Program-made: the position numbers and the translations under genes | Notes under the pieces: generated by a model | The model's database searches: none | What the model was told of the DNA's origin: nothing | Seen by the model: only the letters and a program-made list of their open reading frames with translations | Part shown: positions 32,947-42,342 of the stretch, in pieces | Position numbering within the stretch: position 1 is the first letter of the stretch | Layout of the letters: each line of letters opens with the position of its first letter | NCBI GenBank assembly: GCA_023407175.1 | Contig: JAEYMU010000048.1 | Location: 7,556-71,555 of the forward strand | DNA: 64,000 nt | Origin: Bacillota bacterium | Lineage (GTDB): Bacteria > Bacillota_A > Clostridia > Lachnospirales > Lachnospiraceae | Direction of reading: 5' to 3'

Positions 32947-33004
32947 CAGCCTTCCCCACCTTACACCACGCCAACTCTTGTATCGGTATTATATAGATCA
33001 AAAA

Positions 33005-33037
33005 AAAGCTGGGTCATGGTTAAACCGCCCCAGCTTT
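33005..33037 (-). terminator. Terminator between GGDEF and TIGR04086 genes
   Basis: AAAGCTGGG/CCCAGCTTT arms; the minus strand continues with TTTTTT, and the plus strand also has a short T-run, so it may act on both convergent genes. Confidence 0.7.
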
Positions 33038-33057
33038 ATATCTTCGTATTTTAATTG

Positions 33058-33432
33058 TCAGCTTAGCATTCCTCCTACCATCCCGCCTACTCCGCAGATA
33101 ATAAATGCGGTCAAAAGGTTGCCGATCGGCATAGGCGATACCTTATTGAGCATCAGCGATACCAGAAGAAGTACAATAAAATAAATCACTCCCATGAGCA
33201 AGCCCCATAGAAATTTCTTCTGCTCCGCCTTTTTCCCAACAAAAAAGCCTCCGACAAAGGAAGAAAGAATATAAGCTACAATAACTCCTCCGCTGATTAC
33301 AGCGGATGACAGATCCAGCTTTAACATAAGAAATGACAGGAGCAGCAATAAGAACGCCGTAATAAGATACGAGAATAACAAGCCCTTCAGCAATGCGAAC
33401 AGCTTTGTATTTTGATGGATTACTTTATCCAT
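33058..33432 (-). CDS. TIGR04086 family membrane protein
   Basis: 124 aa with four hydrophobic helices (LLKGLLFSYLITAFLLLLLSFLML, SAVISGGVIVAYILSSFVGGFFVG, KKFLWGLLMGVIYFIVLLLVSLML, NLLTAFIICGVGGMVGGML). The G..iG...GKKA.....LWG..MG.iYF pattern is typical of TIGR04086, a family limited to endospore formers. Role unknown. Confidence 0.8.
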   Translation of the reverse strand: MDKVIHQNTKLFALLKGLLFSYLITAFLLLLLSFLMLKLDLSSAVISGGVIVAYILSSFVGGFFVGKKAEQKKFLWGLLMGVIYFIVLLLVSLMLNKVSPMPIGNLLTAFIICGVGGMVGGMLS

Positions 33433-33510
33433 GGGACACCTCCAGATATTTATACTAGATGTATATTAGAAAGTGTCCCAATTTATTCGTACCTTACTAT
33501 GGAAAAAGCA

Positions 33511-34836
33511 TCACTCCTCCAGCAATCCGCCCTCCGTATAGTTACTACCCGAATTCCACAGCAGCCATTCATCATATCCTACACTGTAGACTGCCTCAAT
33601 CTGTTCCCTAATTTCATCCGGGCCATATTTAATATGATGCTCCACCCAGGTTGCGGTAAAATCCTGCAGCCACGGCCGTACAATGGCACAATGCTCTCCC
33701 GAAGAAAGCTCGCTAAGCTTTTCCTCAGACAGGGCCAGGACCTTGCTGATAATTTGAAACGGCTCTGTATCCGGGTATTGAATTCCAAAGTTCCCCTCTC
33801 CAAAATGAGAGGGATAAATCATCGGACAGATATAATCGAGATATTTTGCCATTTGTACATAATCCTGCCCTACCAGTCCGGCATCAACGCTGCTCGCAAT
33901 GATTGTCCCATATACATCGGCAGACAGATATACGCCAAGAGGCTTTAGCTTTTCATAGGCATACTTCGTAAACTCTGTAATGATCTCCGCTTTACTGATG
34001 CCTTCGGCCTCATCTCCAAAATTAGCCTGTGTAATCGCTTTACTGGTTGAAAAACGTATATAGTCAAATTGCACTTCATCAAAGCCCACTGCTGCCGCCT
34101 GAGAAGCTACGTCCACAAGATAATCCCAAACCTTCTTATTATAAGGATTTACCCATGCCAGGCCATTGCTGTCCACAAAGGTGGTACCATCCTTATTCTT
34201 GATCGCCAAATCCGGACGCTGCCCGGCAAGGTATGGGTCCTTGAACGCTACAACACGCGCAATCAGATAGATATTCTTTTCCTTGAGTCTATGAATTAGC
34301 TCCTGTATATCCGTAATTGTGTTTGTAGCTGCTCCAATTTCATTTACAAGGTCAGAATCCATCGCATAGGATATCTTGCCATCATCATCTTTTACATCAA
34401 TCACCATGGCGTTTACCTCTGTTTCCTCAACCATATCAATCAGAGAATTGATTTTATCGGAACCTGCTACTCTTGCCGGTACATAAATCCCCTTGATGGA
34501 ATTACCGAAAGCCGTTGATGCAGGGATATCATTTTGAACATCCTCTGTTGTTACTACCTCGACCGGTGGGGAAGTGGGGGCTTGTGTCGGCGTTATGGCA
34601 GCTATTTGCTGTGTAGGCGTAATTTCTACAGTTTTATTCACAGTATCATCCGGTCCATTGGAATTGTCCGGGGCCCCCTGCGACAAAGCCGGCCGCATAA
34701 AATAAAACACGGTAAAGCCCATTCCGGCCACAAGGACAATGATGCAAAGGAAAAATATCCATCTGCTCCTTCCTTTATTACCGCGCTTTTTATTGGCACT
34801 CTTGTAATTAATATACATATCCTGCCTTCTACTCAT
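33511..34836 (-). CDS. Membrane-anchored DUF4015 glycoside hydrolase-like protein
   Basis: 441 aa. One N-terminal transmembrane segment (WIFFLCIIVLVAGMGFTVFYFM) is preceded by basic residues. A Thr/Pro-rich linker (about 55-100) leads to a DUF4015 TIM-barrel: KGIYVPARVAGSDKINSLIDMVEETEVNAMVIDVKDD, AVGFDEVQFDYIRFST, LSADVYGTIIA, DYICPMIYPSHF and VRPWLQDF. It is extracytoplasmic and probably cell-wall or polysaccharide acting; the substrate is unknown. The start is chosen at MSRRQDMY; an alternative is MYINYK six codons later. Confidence 0.8.
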   Translation of the reverse strand: MSRRQDMYINYKSANKKRGNKGRSRWIFFLCIIVLVAGMGFTVFYFMRPALSQGAPDNSNGPDDTVNKTVEITPTQQIAAITPTQAPTSPPVEVVTTEDVQNDIPASTAFGNSIKGIYVPARVAGSDKINSLIDMVEETEVNAMVIDVKDDDGKISYAMDSDLVNEIGAATNTITDIQELIHRLKEKNIYLIARVVAFKDPYLAGQRPDLAIKNKDGTTFVDSNGLAWVNPYNKKVWDYLVDVASQAAAVGFDEVQFDYIRFSTSKAITQANFGDEAEGISKAEIITEFTKYAYEKLKPLGVYLSADVYGTIIASSVDAGLVGQDYVQMAKYLDYICPMIYPSHFGEGNFGIQYPDTEPFQIISKVLALSEEKLSELSSGEHCAIVRPWLQDFTATWVEHHIKYGPDEIREQIEAVYSVGYDEWLLWNSGSNYTEGGLLEE

Positions 34837-34876
34837 ATAATCACGACCCACCCCTTCTTTGTATGCAAATATTAGC

Positions 34877-34999
34877 ATGATTAAAGCGTCAAAAGTGCTG
34901 CGCAGCTCCCTGATACAATATATTGTTATTACAAGCAAGCTTGCATAACAATATATTGTATCAGGAAAGCACCTACGGTGCTTTTGACGCTTTAATCAT
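34877..34999. repeat. 123-bp near-palindromic element with three sub-hairpins
   Basis: Outer arms of 19 bp (34877-34895 and 34981-34999, ATGATTAAAGCGTCAAAAG and its complement) enclose inner 21-bp arms (34909-34929 and 34945-34965, CCTGATACAATATATTGTTAT). Short hairpins occupy the junctions (GCTGCGCAGC, GCAAGCTTGC, GCACCTACGGTGC). No coding potential. It looks like a MITE or a bidirectional structured RNA between the DUF4015 and receiver genes. Confidence 0.7.
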
Positions 35000-35098
35000 T
35001 AGTATTATTACATGTTCATGGCAAATTATTCAATAACCCGGAAACATCAATAACGATATGATGCATCCAATTGAAAGCACTGTTTTGGGCAATGCATA

Positions 35099-36169
35099 TC
35101 AGTACTTTAATTGATACTGTATCTTATTAAAGACATAAATAATATCCGGGTCGAAATAGATACCTGATTTTTTATTGATATATTCCAGAGTTCTTTCATA
35201 GCTATAGGCCTTCCCGTAATCTGCATGGCTAATGAGCAGATTAAAGGTGTTAACAACCGAAATGATCCGAGCACTTAGTGGGATATCCATCCCGCTGATA
35301 CCCTCCGGATATCCGGACCCGTCCCAGTTCTCATGGTGATATTTTGTAATATCCAAAGCCAGCTTCAGGAATTCATTCTGTGTATTCATGGCCAATAGCT
35401 CCTCCAGCAGAGCGGCTCCTGCGAGAGTGTGGATTTTCGCCCCTCCCGTCCCCTCTTCACTGATATCGCAGACACTTCCCGGACCTTCATTACCAATAAG
35501 CATCCGGCCGATGTGAAATAAGGGGGCTGTGAGCTCAATCCCATCAATAAAGCCTGATGTGATCTTATTTCTGTACTTCGAGGACATCTGAAGACTGATG
35601 GCAAGCATCCTGCTGTTTTTAGCCACATATTCAAAATGCTGCGACATGTTATAATTCATTTTGATCACCAGCTTCACCAACGCATTCACAACATGCTGCT
35701 TTGCTTCATAAAGCATATTGATCTGATCATTGATTACAGTATACAGCTTCGTATAATTTTCTTCCATCTCAAATTTTTCCCGAAAAAGCTTAAGATACAT
35801 CTTAATCCGCATAATAAACTCTTCTGCTTCAAAGGGCGCTGCCATATAATCCACTGCTCCTGCCCTAAGGCATTTGAGCTTATCCTCCAGGACATAGTGT
35901 GCGGAAACAAATATCACAGGTATCTCGCGTGTCGTCACATTCTTTTTTAGCATCGTACAGAATAGAAGACTATCAATATCAGCTATGAGGATATCCAGTA
36001 AAATTAAGCAGGGCGGCAAAGCCTCGATTGCATTCACTGCCTGTCTTGCATTGGCAACCGGCCTGGTAATACAACCTGCATTTTGTATGATTTCTCCCAA
36101 ATCCAGAAGATATGTATTTTCTCCAACAATCAGAATATTTGAGGGTAAGTTAGGTAAACTATCTATAAT
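35099..36169 (-). CDS. Degenerate receiver plus HD-GYP-like domain protein (non-canonical start)
   Basis: About 356 aa. The receiver-like domain (LPSNILIVGENTYLLDLGEII.. LILLDILIAD.. IPVIFVSAHY.. AGAVDYMAAPFEAEEFI) keeps the phosphoacceptor Asp. It lacks the N-terminal acidic pair (GEN instead of xDD) and the conserved Lys (AAPF instead of KPF). The C-terminal HD-GYP-like domain has HIGRM in place of HDIGK but keeps HHENWDGSGYPEGISG. The receiver reading clearly extends upstream of any ATG/GTG/TTG. The only codons after the AGGAGG at 36180-36175 are ATT (36169) or ATA (36166). It follows the histidine kinase stop by 2 nt. Confidence 0.7.
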   Translation of the reverse strand: MIDSLPNLPSNILIVGENTYLLDLGEIIQNAGCITRPVANARQAVNAIEALPPCLILLDILIADIDSLLFCTMLKKNVTTREIPVIFVSAHYVLEDKLKCLRAGAVDYMAAPFEAEEFIMRIKMYLKLFREKFEMEENYTKLYTVINDQINMLYEAKQHVVNALVKLVIKMNYNMSQHFEYVAKNSRMLAISLQMSSKYRNKITSGFIDGIELTAPLFHIGRMLIGNEGPGSVCDISEEGTGGAKIHTLAGAALLEELLAMNTQNEFLKLALDITKYHHENWDGSGYPEGISGMDIPLSARIISVVNTFNLLISHADYGKAYSYERTLEYINKKSGIYFDPDIIYVFNKIQYQLKY

Positions 36170-36171
36170 AA

Positions 36172-37680
36172 TTACCTCCTAGCATTATGTATCCTTAATT
36201 CATTTATAATGGAAAGTGAAAGGTCGTGGTTTTCTCTTCTGATTGCAAATAACAAACGGAATATTTCCTTTGAATTCAAATTTTGATACTTGGGAAGCAA
36301 ACACTTTAATCTGCCGGCAAGCTGCTCTGCCTTCTCCCAATTCTCTAATTCGATACAGATAGTCAGATTTTCCATAAGATTATTTATATCAATAAAATCA
36401 TCAGCCTCTGGAGGATTCGACTGCTCTTTTTCATTGGCATTGATAGCTTCCAGTCTCTTACTGACATAGTCCAAATCAGATATATCCTGCTCCTGAATTA
36501 TTTCTTCCCCGTCCTCCTGATCCACAGGAAATTTCTTACCGTCCGACTCTGATATAAAAATTCCTGATTGCGGGGAAATTCCCAGACATACTGTAAAGGA
36601 AAAGGTACTTCCTTTATTTTTCTCACTGTCAACTGTGATGGTACCCTTCATAGCTTCGACAATTATTTTACAAATAGAAAGCCCCAGGCCGGTGCCTCCA
36701 TATTTTCTGTTGATAGAGCTGTCCACCTGTGAGAAGCTATGAAACAGCTTGTCCATATCCTTACGGTCTATTCCGATTCCGGTATCAATCAGCATGAATA
36801 GAAGTTCTATTTCGTTCTCTGACTGAAATACCTTCATAACCTCAAGACTTACTTGTCCTGCCATCGTGAATTTTATTGCATTGGAAAACAGGTTATTTAA
36901 AATCTGTGCCAATCTGCGCTCATCACCTACCAGTCGGTCCGGAATATCATATCCTACATATACTAACAGCTTCAGTCCCTTTTCATTGATGCTTCCAATG
37001 TTAAAATCAACAATATTATGTATTAGCTCCGTAAGGCTGAATTCTTCGGCTTCAATGGTCATTGTCTGACTATTGAGCACCGAGTAGTCCATCAGATCAT
37101 TAATCAAACAACTGATGTTATTGGAGCACTTATTAATAAAATTAACCGCTTCCCTCTGATTCGGACGCAAATCCATCTCCATAAGATTATTTGCAAAGCC
37201 CATGATCCCGTTCAAGGGCGTCCGCAGCTCATGTGCTACCTTTGCAACTATTTCACGGTTGACTTGGTTATTGTGATACAATTCTTTCTTTAAATCATTG
37301 ATTTCTCTTGCCGCCTGCTTTTTCTCTTCAACACTTACGGCTGTACAAATACCGGCCCTACGGTTTTTCTTCTTCCCTAAAATAATTTTTAAATCAACGG
37401 CAAAGCTTGTCTGGTTAACGCGGCAGGCTACCGTTTCCCGGATACAATCTAAAAATTTCTCATCGATTTTGAACCGGGAAGCTTCATATGCAAAAGCCTC
37501 TTTAAATATTAACCCGATCGGCACATGAAATATATCATCTCCATAGCCAAGCTCCAGCCTTGCTTTCCTGCTGCACTGCGTAATTCTGCCTTTCTTATCA
37601 AAGAACAGGATCATTTCCTGCGAATTTTCCAGTAATAACCGATTTTTCAATAAGCTACCCGGAGCCTTAGGCCATTTCAT
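36172..37680 (-). CDS. Sensor histidine kinase (PAS-HisKA-HATPase) with C-terminal extension
   Basis: About 502 aa. A PAS-like N-terminus (LLENSQEMILFFDKKGRITQCSRKARLELGYGDDI) is followed by HisKA (VAKVAHELRTPLNGIMGFANNLMEMD, phospho-His in VAHELRTP) and HATPase_c: N box LNNLFSNAIKF, G1 DTGIGI, G2 YGGTGLGLSICKIIVEAM. The final 130 residues are acidic/helical and include an HPt-like helical region (LENWEKAEQLAGRLKCLLP), but with no clear histidine. No transmembrane segments, so it is cytosolic. Its last codons AGG-AGG-TAA form the ribosome binding site of the downstream receiver/HD gene. Confidence 0.88.
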   Translation of the reverse strand: MKWPKAPGSLLKNRLLLENSQEMILFFDKKGRITQCSRKARLELGYGDDIFHVPIGLIFKEAFAYEASRFKIDEKFLDCIRETVACRVNQTSFAVDLKIILGKKKNRRAGICTAVSVEEKKQAAREINDLKKELYHNNQVNREIVAKVAHELRTPLNGIMGFANNLMEMDLRPNQREAVNFINKCSNNISCLINDLMDYSVLNSQTMTIEAEEFSLTELIHNIVDFNIGSINEKGLKLLVYVGYDIPDRLVGDERRLAQILNNLFSNAIKFTMAGQVSLEVMKVFQSENEIELLFMLIDTGIGIDRKDMDKLFHSFSQVDSSINRKYGGTGLGLSICKIIVEAMKGTITVDSEKNKGSTFSFTVCLGISPQSGIFISESDGKKFPVDQEDGEEIIQEQDISDLDYVSKRLEAINANEKEQSNPPEADDFIDINNLMENLTICIELENWEKAEQLAGRLKCLLPKYQNLNSKEIFRLLFAIRRENHDLSLSIINELRIHNARR

Positions 37681-37929
37681 AACAATCACCAGATTTAATA
37701 TCCCTTATTTTTTTCTAATATCCTATTTTTCTACTAATTATTATCATATTTTCCTTTTCAGAATTTGTCAAATTAATTTTATGTGTCAAAATAGTCCTTC
37801 CTTTTGTAGTTGACATAGTCAAATTTCTGGTTATATAATATTTTTGGCTTAAAATTCACACAATATGAAGCAAGGAATCGACAAGTCAGCACACTTGTCA
37901 TGAAATAGCAAGATCGGAAAGGATTGCAT

Positions 37930-38271
37930 ATGAATTTTAATGTACGTCTCAAACAATTAAGGCAGAAGAATAAGCTGACACAGGGGGAGTTGGCTGCTAT
38001 TCTAGGCCTGAAGCCTACCGCTATCTCAAATTATGAATCTGAGCGGAATGAGCCTTCTTTCGAAAAGCTTATCGCCCTGTCAAAATACTTCGATGTGACC
38101 TGTGACTATTTATTAGGGGTTACTGATTCCTATCTCCCGGTTGGAGGAGAAGTCCTGGACAAGGATATTGTTGAGTTTTTTGATTTATATCAACAGCTTA
38201 CCCCTGAGAATGTAGTTGAAATTACGAAGTATATCAGATATCTGCTATACAAACAGGAAAACTCGTTGTAA
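37930..38271 (+). CDS. XRE-family regulator
   Basis: 113 aa from the ATG 6 nt after AAAGGA. VRLKQLRQKNKLTQGELAAILGLKPTAISNYESERNEPSFEKLIALSKYFDVTCDYLLGVTD is a canonical XRE HTH of the SinR/PBSX type. The C-terminal helical region (PENVVEITKYIRYLLYKQE) may mediate dimerisation. Monocistronic; a terminator follows at 38312. Confidence 0.85.
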   Translation: MNFNVRLKQLRQKNKLTQGELAAILGLKPTAISNYESERNEPSFEKLIALSKYFDVTCDYLLGVTDSYLPVGGEVLDKDIVEFFDLYQQLTPENVVEITKYIRYLLYKQENSL

Positions 38272-38311
38272 CAGCTGAAATGTAATGGTTTCAGCCGTCA
38301 GAAATAGCGAG

Positions 38312-38347
38312 AGGCTTCCGCAAATGACTTGCGAAAGCCCCTTTCTT
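38312..38347. terminator. Terminator between XRE and SEC-C genes
   Basis: GAGGCTTCCGCA/TGCGAAAGCCC stem followed by CTTTCTTTT on the plus strand, where two genes converge. Confidence 0.6.
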
Positions 38348-38362
38348 TTGCCCTGATTTAGG

Positions 38363-38869
38363 TTATGCACTAATACCGCAGCACTTCTTGTACTTCTTTC
38401 CGCTTCCGCAGGGACAGGGATCATTCCTGCCAACTTTCTTGTCCTTCACTATTGTTCCCGATGCCTTCTGCTGCCAGTATATTTCCTTTCTGCGTTCCTC
38501 TGGTAACAAAGAATCCCATTCTTCCAGGCCGTAGAGCCATTCAGCCTTAGCCTCTACCATATTATAATATAATTTTTCTTTATCGATATTCAGGATGATA
38601 TTCGTATCCTGCTCCATCTCTTCAATCGAATTCGGAGTCACCAGGCTGTCATTAATTCCGTCCAAAAAACCGACAAAAAGCTTGATATCCGTATCAAACT
38701 CCTGTGCCAGTGAAGCAACGGTACCCTCCCATACTTTATCTGCATCTACCAGTAGCTTTTTATAAATTTCCTTCTCAATGTTAAAATAATTCGCCCAGAA
38801 TAACTGCCCGGAGCGTTCATTCATATCCTTACCGTACGCCCGGTCTCTCCATTCCTGTAATAAACTCAT
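38363..38869 (-). CDS. SEC-C motif protein
   Basis: 168 aa from the ATG 8 nt after GGAAGGA. The first 140 residues are helical ([38 protein letters not shown]). The C-terminus is a textbook SEC-C zinc motif, [19 protein letters not shown], as in SecA, where it binds zinc and SecB. Free-standing SEC-C proteins of this size are common in Lachnospiraceae; the partner is unknown. Confidence 0.85.
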   Translation of the reverse strand: MSLLQEWRDRAYGKDMNERSGQLFWANYFNIEKEIYKKLLVDADKVWEGTVASLAQEFDTDIKLFVGFLDGINDSLVTPNSIEEMEQDTNIILNIDKEKLYYNMVEAKAEWLYGLEEWDSLLPEERRKEIYWQQKASGTIVKDKKVGRNDPCPCGSGKKYKKCCGISA

Positions 38870-39149
38870 GGTTTTCATCCTTCCTCGTACAAAATTCATA
38901 AAGCCCGCGGTTTTATCACGCTTTACTTCCGTTGCTGATTATAGCATGAAATAAGATAAATTTCCATTATGAAATATTTTTTTATTTCATGTATAAATCT
39001 TCAAAACCTGTAAACAATAGTAATATCCTAATGTGGAACAAAGGCGTTCCGTTAGAAGGATGTAAATGCGTATGCTCTTTCATAATTGGACTCCCCCTCC
39101 AGTTATGATTACCAAAGAAAAGTTAAATACTTATCCTCCCCTTTTTAGT

Positions 39150-39183
39150 GAAACCCCCGTTACAAAAACGTAACGGGGGTTTT
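39150..39183 (-). terminator. Terminator of the DUF4179 gene
   Basis: AAACCCCCGTTAC/GTAACGGGGGTTT stem. The flanks (CTTTTTAGTG before, TTTTGCTTGTG after) are shared with the terminator at 44404-44436. Confidence 0.75.
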
Positions 39184-39256
39184 GCTTGTGATGCACTAAT
39201 CCTTTATCCTTTTCTAATTTCTCCCACACTATTTGTTATCCATATTTCAGATTTGG

Positions 39257-40336
39257 TTATTTCTTTGGAATTTCTATTTCAATTCTTTCATCAAGTTGTA
39301 TTGTTTTCGCTAATCCGTTGTCAGACAACGTATCATAACATGGTATCAAATATATCTTTGAAACATTTTCTTTTACATTTTCATATATATAAGTAGCCTG
39401 CACGATAGTTGAATTATCTGCACTTTCTGTTCCTCTCTCATAAGTTTTAATTTCTTTACCGGATTCGTCCACTGCCTTTAAATAAAAGTTATCTTTTTTA
39501 TTAAAATCAGAATTATATTCAGCTTCAAGCTTTATATATAATCCATTTAAGGTTAATTTAGATACTATTATCGTACCATTATCTATGACTATTTTTTGAT
39601 TGATATTCAATACTTTTTCATTATAAATCTTAGTCGGCGTATAATGAAAACTAAAATTTTTGACAACCGGATTTGAATCTTTATCAGACCAAGCCATCTT
39701 AGTGTTAATTTCAAGTGGAGAATTTACCCACTCCTCTGTATTAATATTAGAATCTTCGAAAGTAATTAATGACAGATACGGAGATAAATCATCTTCTATA
39801 AATGTTTTTTCATGATATTCTACCCTACCATTGATTGTTCTATTTTTGTTATCTGATATATGTACAGCACCCATTGTATGAAAGGCAACTGCTTCACCCC
39901 GCAATTCTGTTACTACCGCATTGCCGTCTTCATCAATTAAATTATACGTAATAATCATTCCATGCTTTCCCATTACAATATCATATATATTCATTGTGAT
40001 ACCATCCACCGTAACCGATTGGTTTATTTCATCTTTATAACTGTTCACATTCGTTTCATAATTGTGATAAACGCCCTCTGTAATATAGGCAAATACATTT
40101 CGAATCGCAGCCTGTATTGGTTTTGTGGATAAACCGACAAAAGCAAAAAGGCATATCACAAGTACAAAGGACACTTTACGGATTTTTTGCTTTATTAATA
40201 TTTTTCCTACCTCTGTTCTTTTGAATTTAGAGTAAGTCTTATTTGTCGTATGATTTGCTAATGCATCCATCAATTTTTCCTTGTAATCATGTCTAAACTC
40301 AATTTTATCAATTGCCTTATTATATTGATTATACAT
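39257..40336 (-). CDS. DUF4179 anti-sigma-like membrane protein
   Basis: 359 aa. A cytosolic N-terminus of about 55 residues precedes a single transmembrane helix (VSFVLVICLFAFVGLSTKPIQA, about 54-75). The extracytoplasmic DUF4179 region (FAYITEGVYHNYETNVNSYKDEINQSVTVDGITMNIYDIVMGKHGMIITYNL) follows. Proteins of this layout encoded directly after an ECF sigma factor act as anti-sigma factors or sensors. Here the gene begins 1 nt after the sigma factor stop, so it is very likely the cognate regulator. Confidence 0.85.
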   Translation of the reverse strand: MYNQYNKAIDKIEFRHDYKEKLMDALANHTTNKTYSKFKRTEVGKILIKQKIRKVSFVLVICLFAFVGLSTKPIQAAIRNVFAYITEGVYHNYETNVNSYKDEINQSVTVDGITMNIYDIVMGKHGMIITYNLIDEDGNAVVTELRGEAVAFHTMGAVHISDNKNRTINGRVEYHEKTFIEDDLSPYLSLITFEDSNINTEEWVNSPLEINTKMAWSDKDSNPVVKNFSFHYTPTKIYNEKVLNINQKIVIDNGTIIVSKLTLNGLYIKLEAEYNSDFNKKDNFYLKAVDESGKEIKTYERGTESADNSTIVQATYIYENVKENVSKIYLIPCYDTLSDNGLAKTIQLDERIEIEIPKK

Positions 40337-40337
40337 G

Positions 40338-40814
40338 CTAAAACTCTCCTTTCAGTACTTTTTTAAGTGCATTACGCCCTCGTTCCAGTCTTGTTCCCAC
40401 CGTTGAGGAAGGGATATTTAAAATCTTAGCTATTTCTTTGATGGAATACCCCTCATAATAAAACAAATGGATGATGATTTTATATTTATCTGGTAAGCAT
40501 AAAACCGCGCTTAATAGTTCGCTTTCTTCCTCTGAAAGATATGAAATATTATCACTAAGAGTAACATGCTTTCTATAAGTAGCTTTTAAGTAATTTATAC
40601 TAATATTAATCGTCACTTTGATTAGCCATGCTTTTTCATGTTCCTCACTCGCAAATCTCGGTTTTTTCGTCATAAGCCGAATATAAACTTCTTGGACAAT
40701 TTCTTCTGAATCATATGTATTTTTCAAATAGGTATAAGCAATACGTAGCAGCATTTTGCTATACTTATTTATTATTTTCTCTAAGTCATCCTTCGTACTG
40801 TAATAAAAATTCAT
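40338..40814 (-). CDS. ECF-type sigma factor
   Basis: 158 aa. Region 2: IINKYSKMLLRIAYTYLKNTYDSEEIVQEVYIRLM, with EEHEKAWLIKVTINISINYLK. Region 4: LPDKYKIIIHLFYYEGYSIKEIAKILNIPSSTVGTRLERGRNALKKVL. Typical ECF length. GGAGGTAACAACGA precedes the ATG. Controlled by the downstream DUF4179 protein; the regulon is unknown. Confidence 0.92.
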   Translation of the reverse strand: MNFYYSTKDDLEKIINKYSKMLLRIAYTYLKNTYDSEEIVQEVYIRLMTKKPRFASEEHEKAWLIKVTINISINYLKATYRKHVTLSDNISYLSEEESELLSAVLCLPDKYKIIIHLFYYEGYSIKEIAKILNIPSSTVGTRLERGRNALKKVLKGEF

Positions 40815-41116
40815 TCGTTGTTACCTCCCTTTACCTATAATACATATGATAATGGCCAAATTTCTCACTATTAAAAAAATATTTAGATAAACATTTTCAC
40901 AAAGCTCGTAAAATATTTTTTCAATAGGAATAACATCCAAATAAATATAGCATAAAAATAGACCCTGTAAAGTAGAGGCAATTTGAACGTAAGCAAAAAT
41001 ACTCTTATTTCAAGGTTTATTTTACTTGTTTTTATCCAGAAATAAATGTATATTAATACTATATTTGTCATTAGATAGCACTTTAAATTAATGTTAAACA
41101 GGGGGAAAAAGAAACT
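40815..41116. other. 302-nt divergent intergenic region
   Basis: AT-rich, between the ECF sigma gene and the secreted protein gene. No extra reading frame with a ribosome binding site was seen. It must hold both promoters; no confident -35/-10 pair was assigned. Confidence 0.3.
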
Positions 41117-42178
41117 ATGAGACGGTATCTAATATTATTTTCAATAGTTGTCCTTATGGTAATTCTCAATCCTGGCATAAAAGCAAAAGCAGCCACCCAG
41201 GGATATGAGAAGATTGAAGTTAATTACGATGAATCAACCAGTTCATCAAGGACAAACATTGCAGGAGTTTATTTTTGGTACGATAAAGACGAAACTGGAA
41301 ATTCCATACTTCGTGTGTCCAGTTCAGAAACCCAGAATAATGGGATCGCACTGACAGCTTTAACCTCTGATGGCGTTTGGGAAGGCCTTGCCGACGCTTG
41401 GACGAATGGAAAATATATTTATTACACAAAAGGAACTCGCATTTCATCATCCGAAGGAACTGTCACACTCTATAAAATGACAATCAGTACGCAGAAAGCC
41501 CAAACAATCGGAAGCTTTTCTGCCAAAGTACATACCGACTCTACCGGCGGATATTACGGCATTCTGGGTATTTATGACAGCAAAATATACATTGGGCTGA
41601 ATCTGAATAAAATATATACCATCGACACTAAAAATGTTACCAACAAAAAAATAGTGCCTACAAAGTTCCTATCCAAGATTGACCTTTCAAATAATGACCT
41701 TGCGGAAAATTGGGATGGTTGGAATGGAAGCGGCTATGTATCTTATTCCAATGCACCATCAGGTCCACAAAGTCTGTATAATGGGCGCTATCTGGTATAT
41801 TCCAGCGACAACAAATTATATGCTTATGACCTAAAAACAGGGACAGAAAAGAAGCTTGCTTCTTCCTGCTATGGTTGGAAAGTATATGAGATCACCGCAA
41901 AATATGCTTATATTCGGTTGTGGCATTATATTGTGGATGAAGATATAGTCAATGAAAGTGATAAGTTCTATAAATTGACCCTGAGCAATTTGAAAATGGC
42001 AGCAATTCTGTCACAAGATTTTTGTTACAATGTAGAAAGTGAACAGGAAGGTCTGTTCAAGTACACTGCAGATGAAATCGTATATTATGACATGAATAAA
42101 AAAACTTACTATCGGTTAAATGCAGATGGTACAAAAGATAAGTTGACGCTACAAGATATTTACGATAATTATTGGTAA
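41117..42178 (+). CDS. Secreted beta-propeller-like protein
   Basis: 353 aa with a signal peptide (MRRYLILFSIVVLMVILNPG, cleavage likely after KAKA). The mature part has repeated 'Y...G...YY' blades (WTNGKYIYYTKG, YNGRYLVYSSDNKLYAYDLKTGTEKKL, ADEIVYYDMNKKTYYRL), resembling DUF5050-type propellers. No catalytic motif. It is divergent from the ECF sigma/anti-sigma operon and may belong to that regulon (inference). AGGGGGAAAAAGAAACT precedes the ATG. Confidence 0.65.
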   Translation: MRRYLILFSIVVLMVILNPGIKAKAATQGYEKIEVNYDESTSSSRTNIAGVYFWYDKDETGNSILRVSSSETQNNGIALTALTSDGVWEGLADAWTNGKYIYYTKGTRISSSEGTVTLYKMTISTQKAQTIGSFSAKVHTDSTGGYYGILGIYDSKIYIGLNLNKIYTIDTKNVTNKKIVPTKFLSKIDLSNNDLAENWDGWNGSGYVSYSNAPSGPQSLYNGRYLVYSSDNKLYAYDLKTGTEKKLASSCYGWKVYEITAKYAYIRLWHYIVDEDIVNESDKFYKLTLSNLKMAAILSQDFCYNVESEQEGLFKYTADEIVYYDMNKKTYYRLNADGTKDKLTLQDIYDNYW

Positions 42179-42256
42179 TAATTTGGGGCTCAGTTTATTA
42201 TTTCACGCAAACTCGTTTTACAAAGTACCCCATTTGGGGGCTTAGTTATAATACAC

Positions 42257-42316
42257 AAAATCCATGAAACGCTGTCAAGGTAAGAGTTTCAGCCTTTACT
42301 GCGGTTCATGGATTTT
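42257..42316. terminator. Long bidirectional hairpin
   Basis: AAAATCCATGAA/TTCATGGATTTT outer stem enclosing a nested imperfect hairpin, between convergent genes ending at 42178 and 42343. Confidence 0.7.
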
Positions 42317-42342
42317 TCTTTCACTTCTTAATTCTCACTTCA

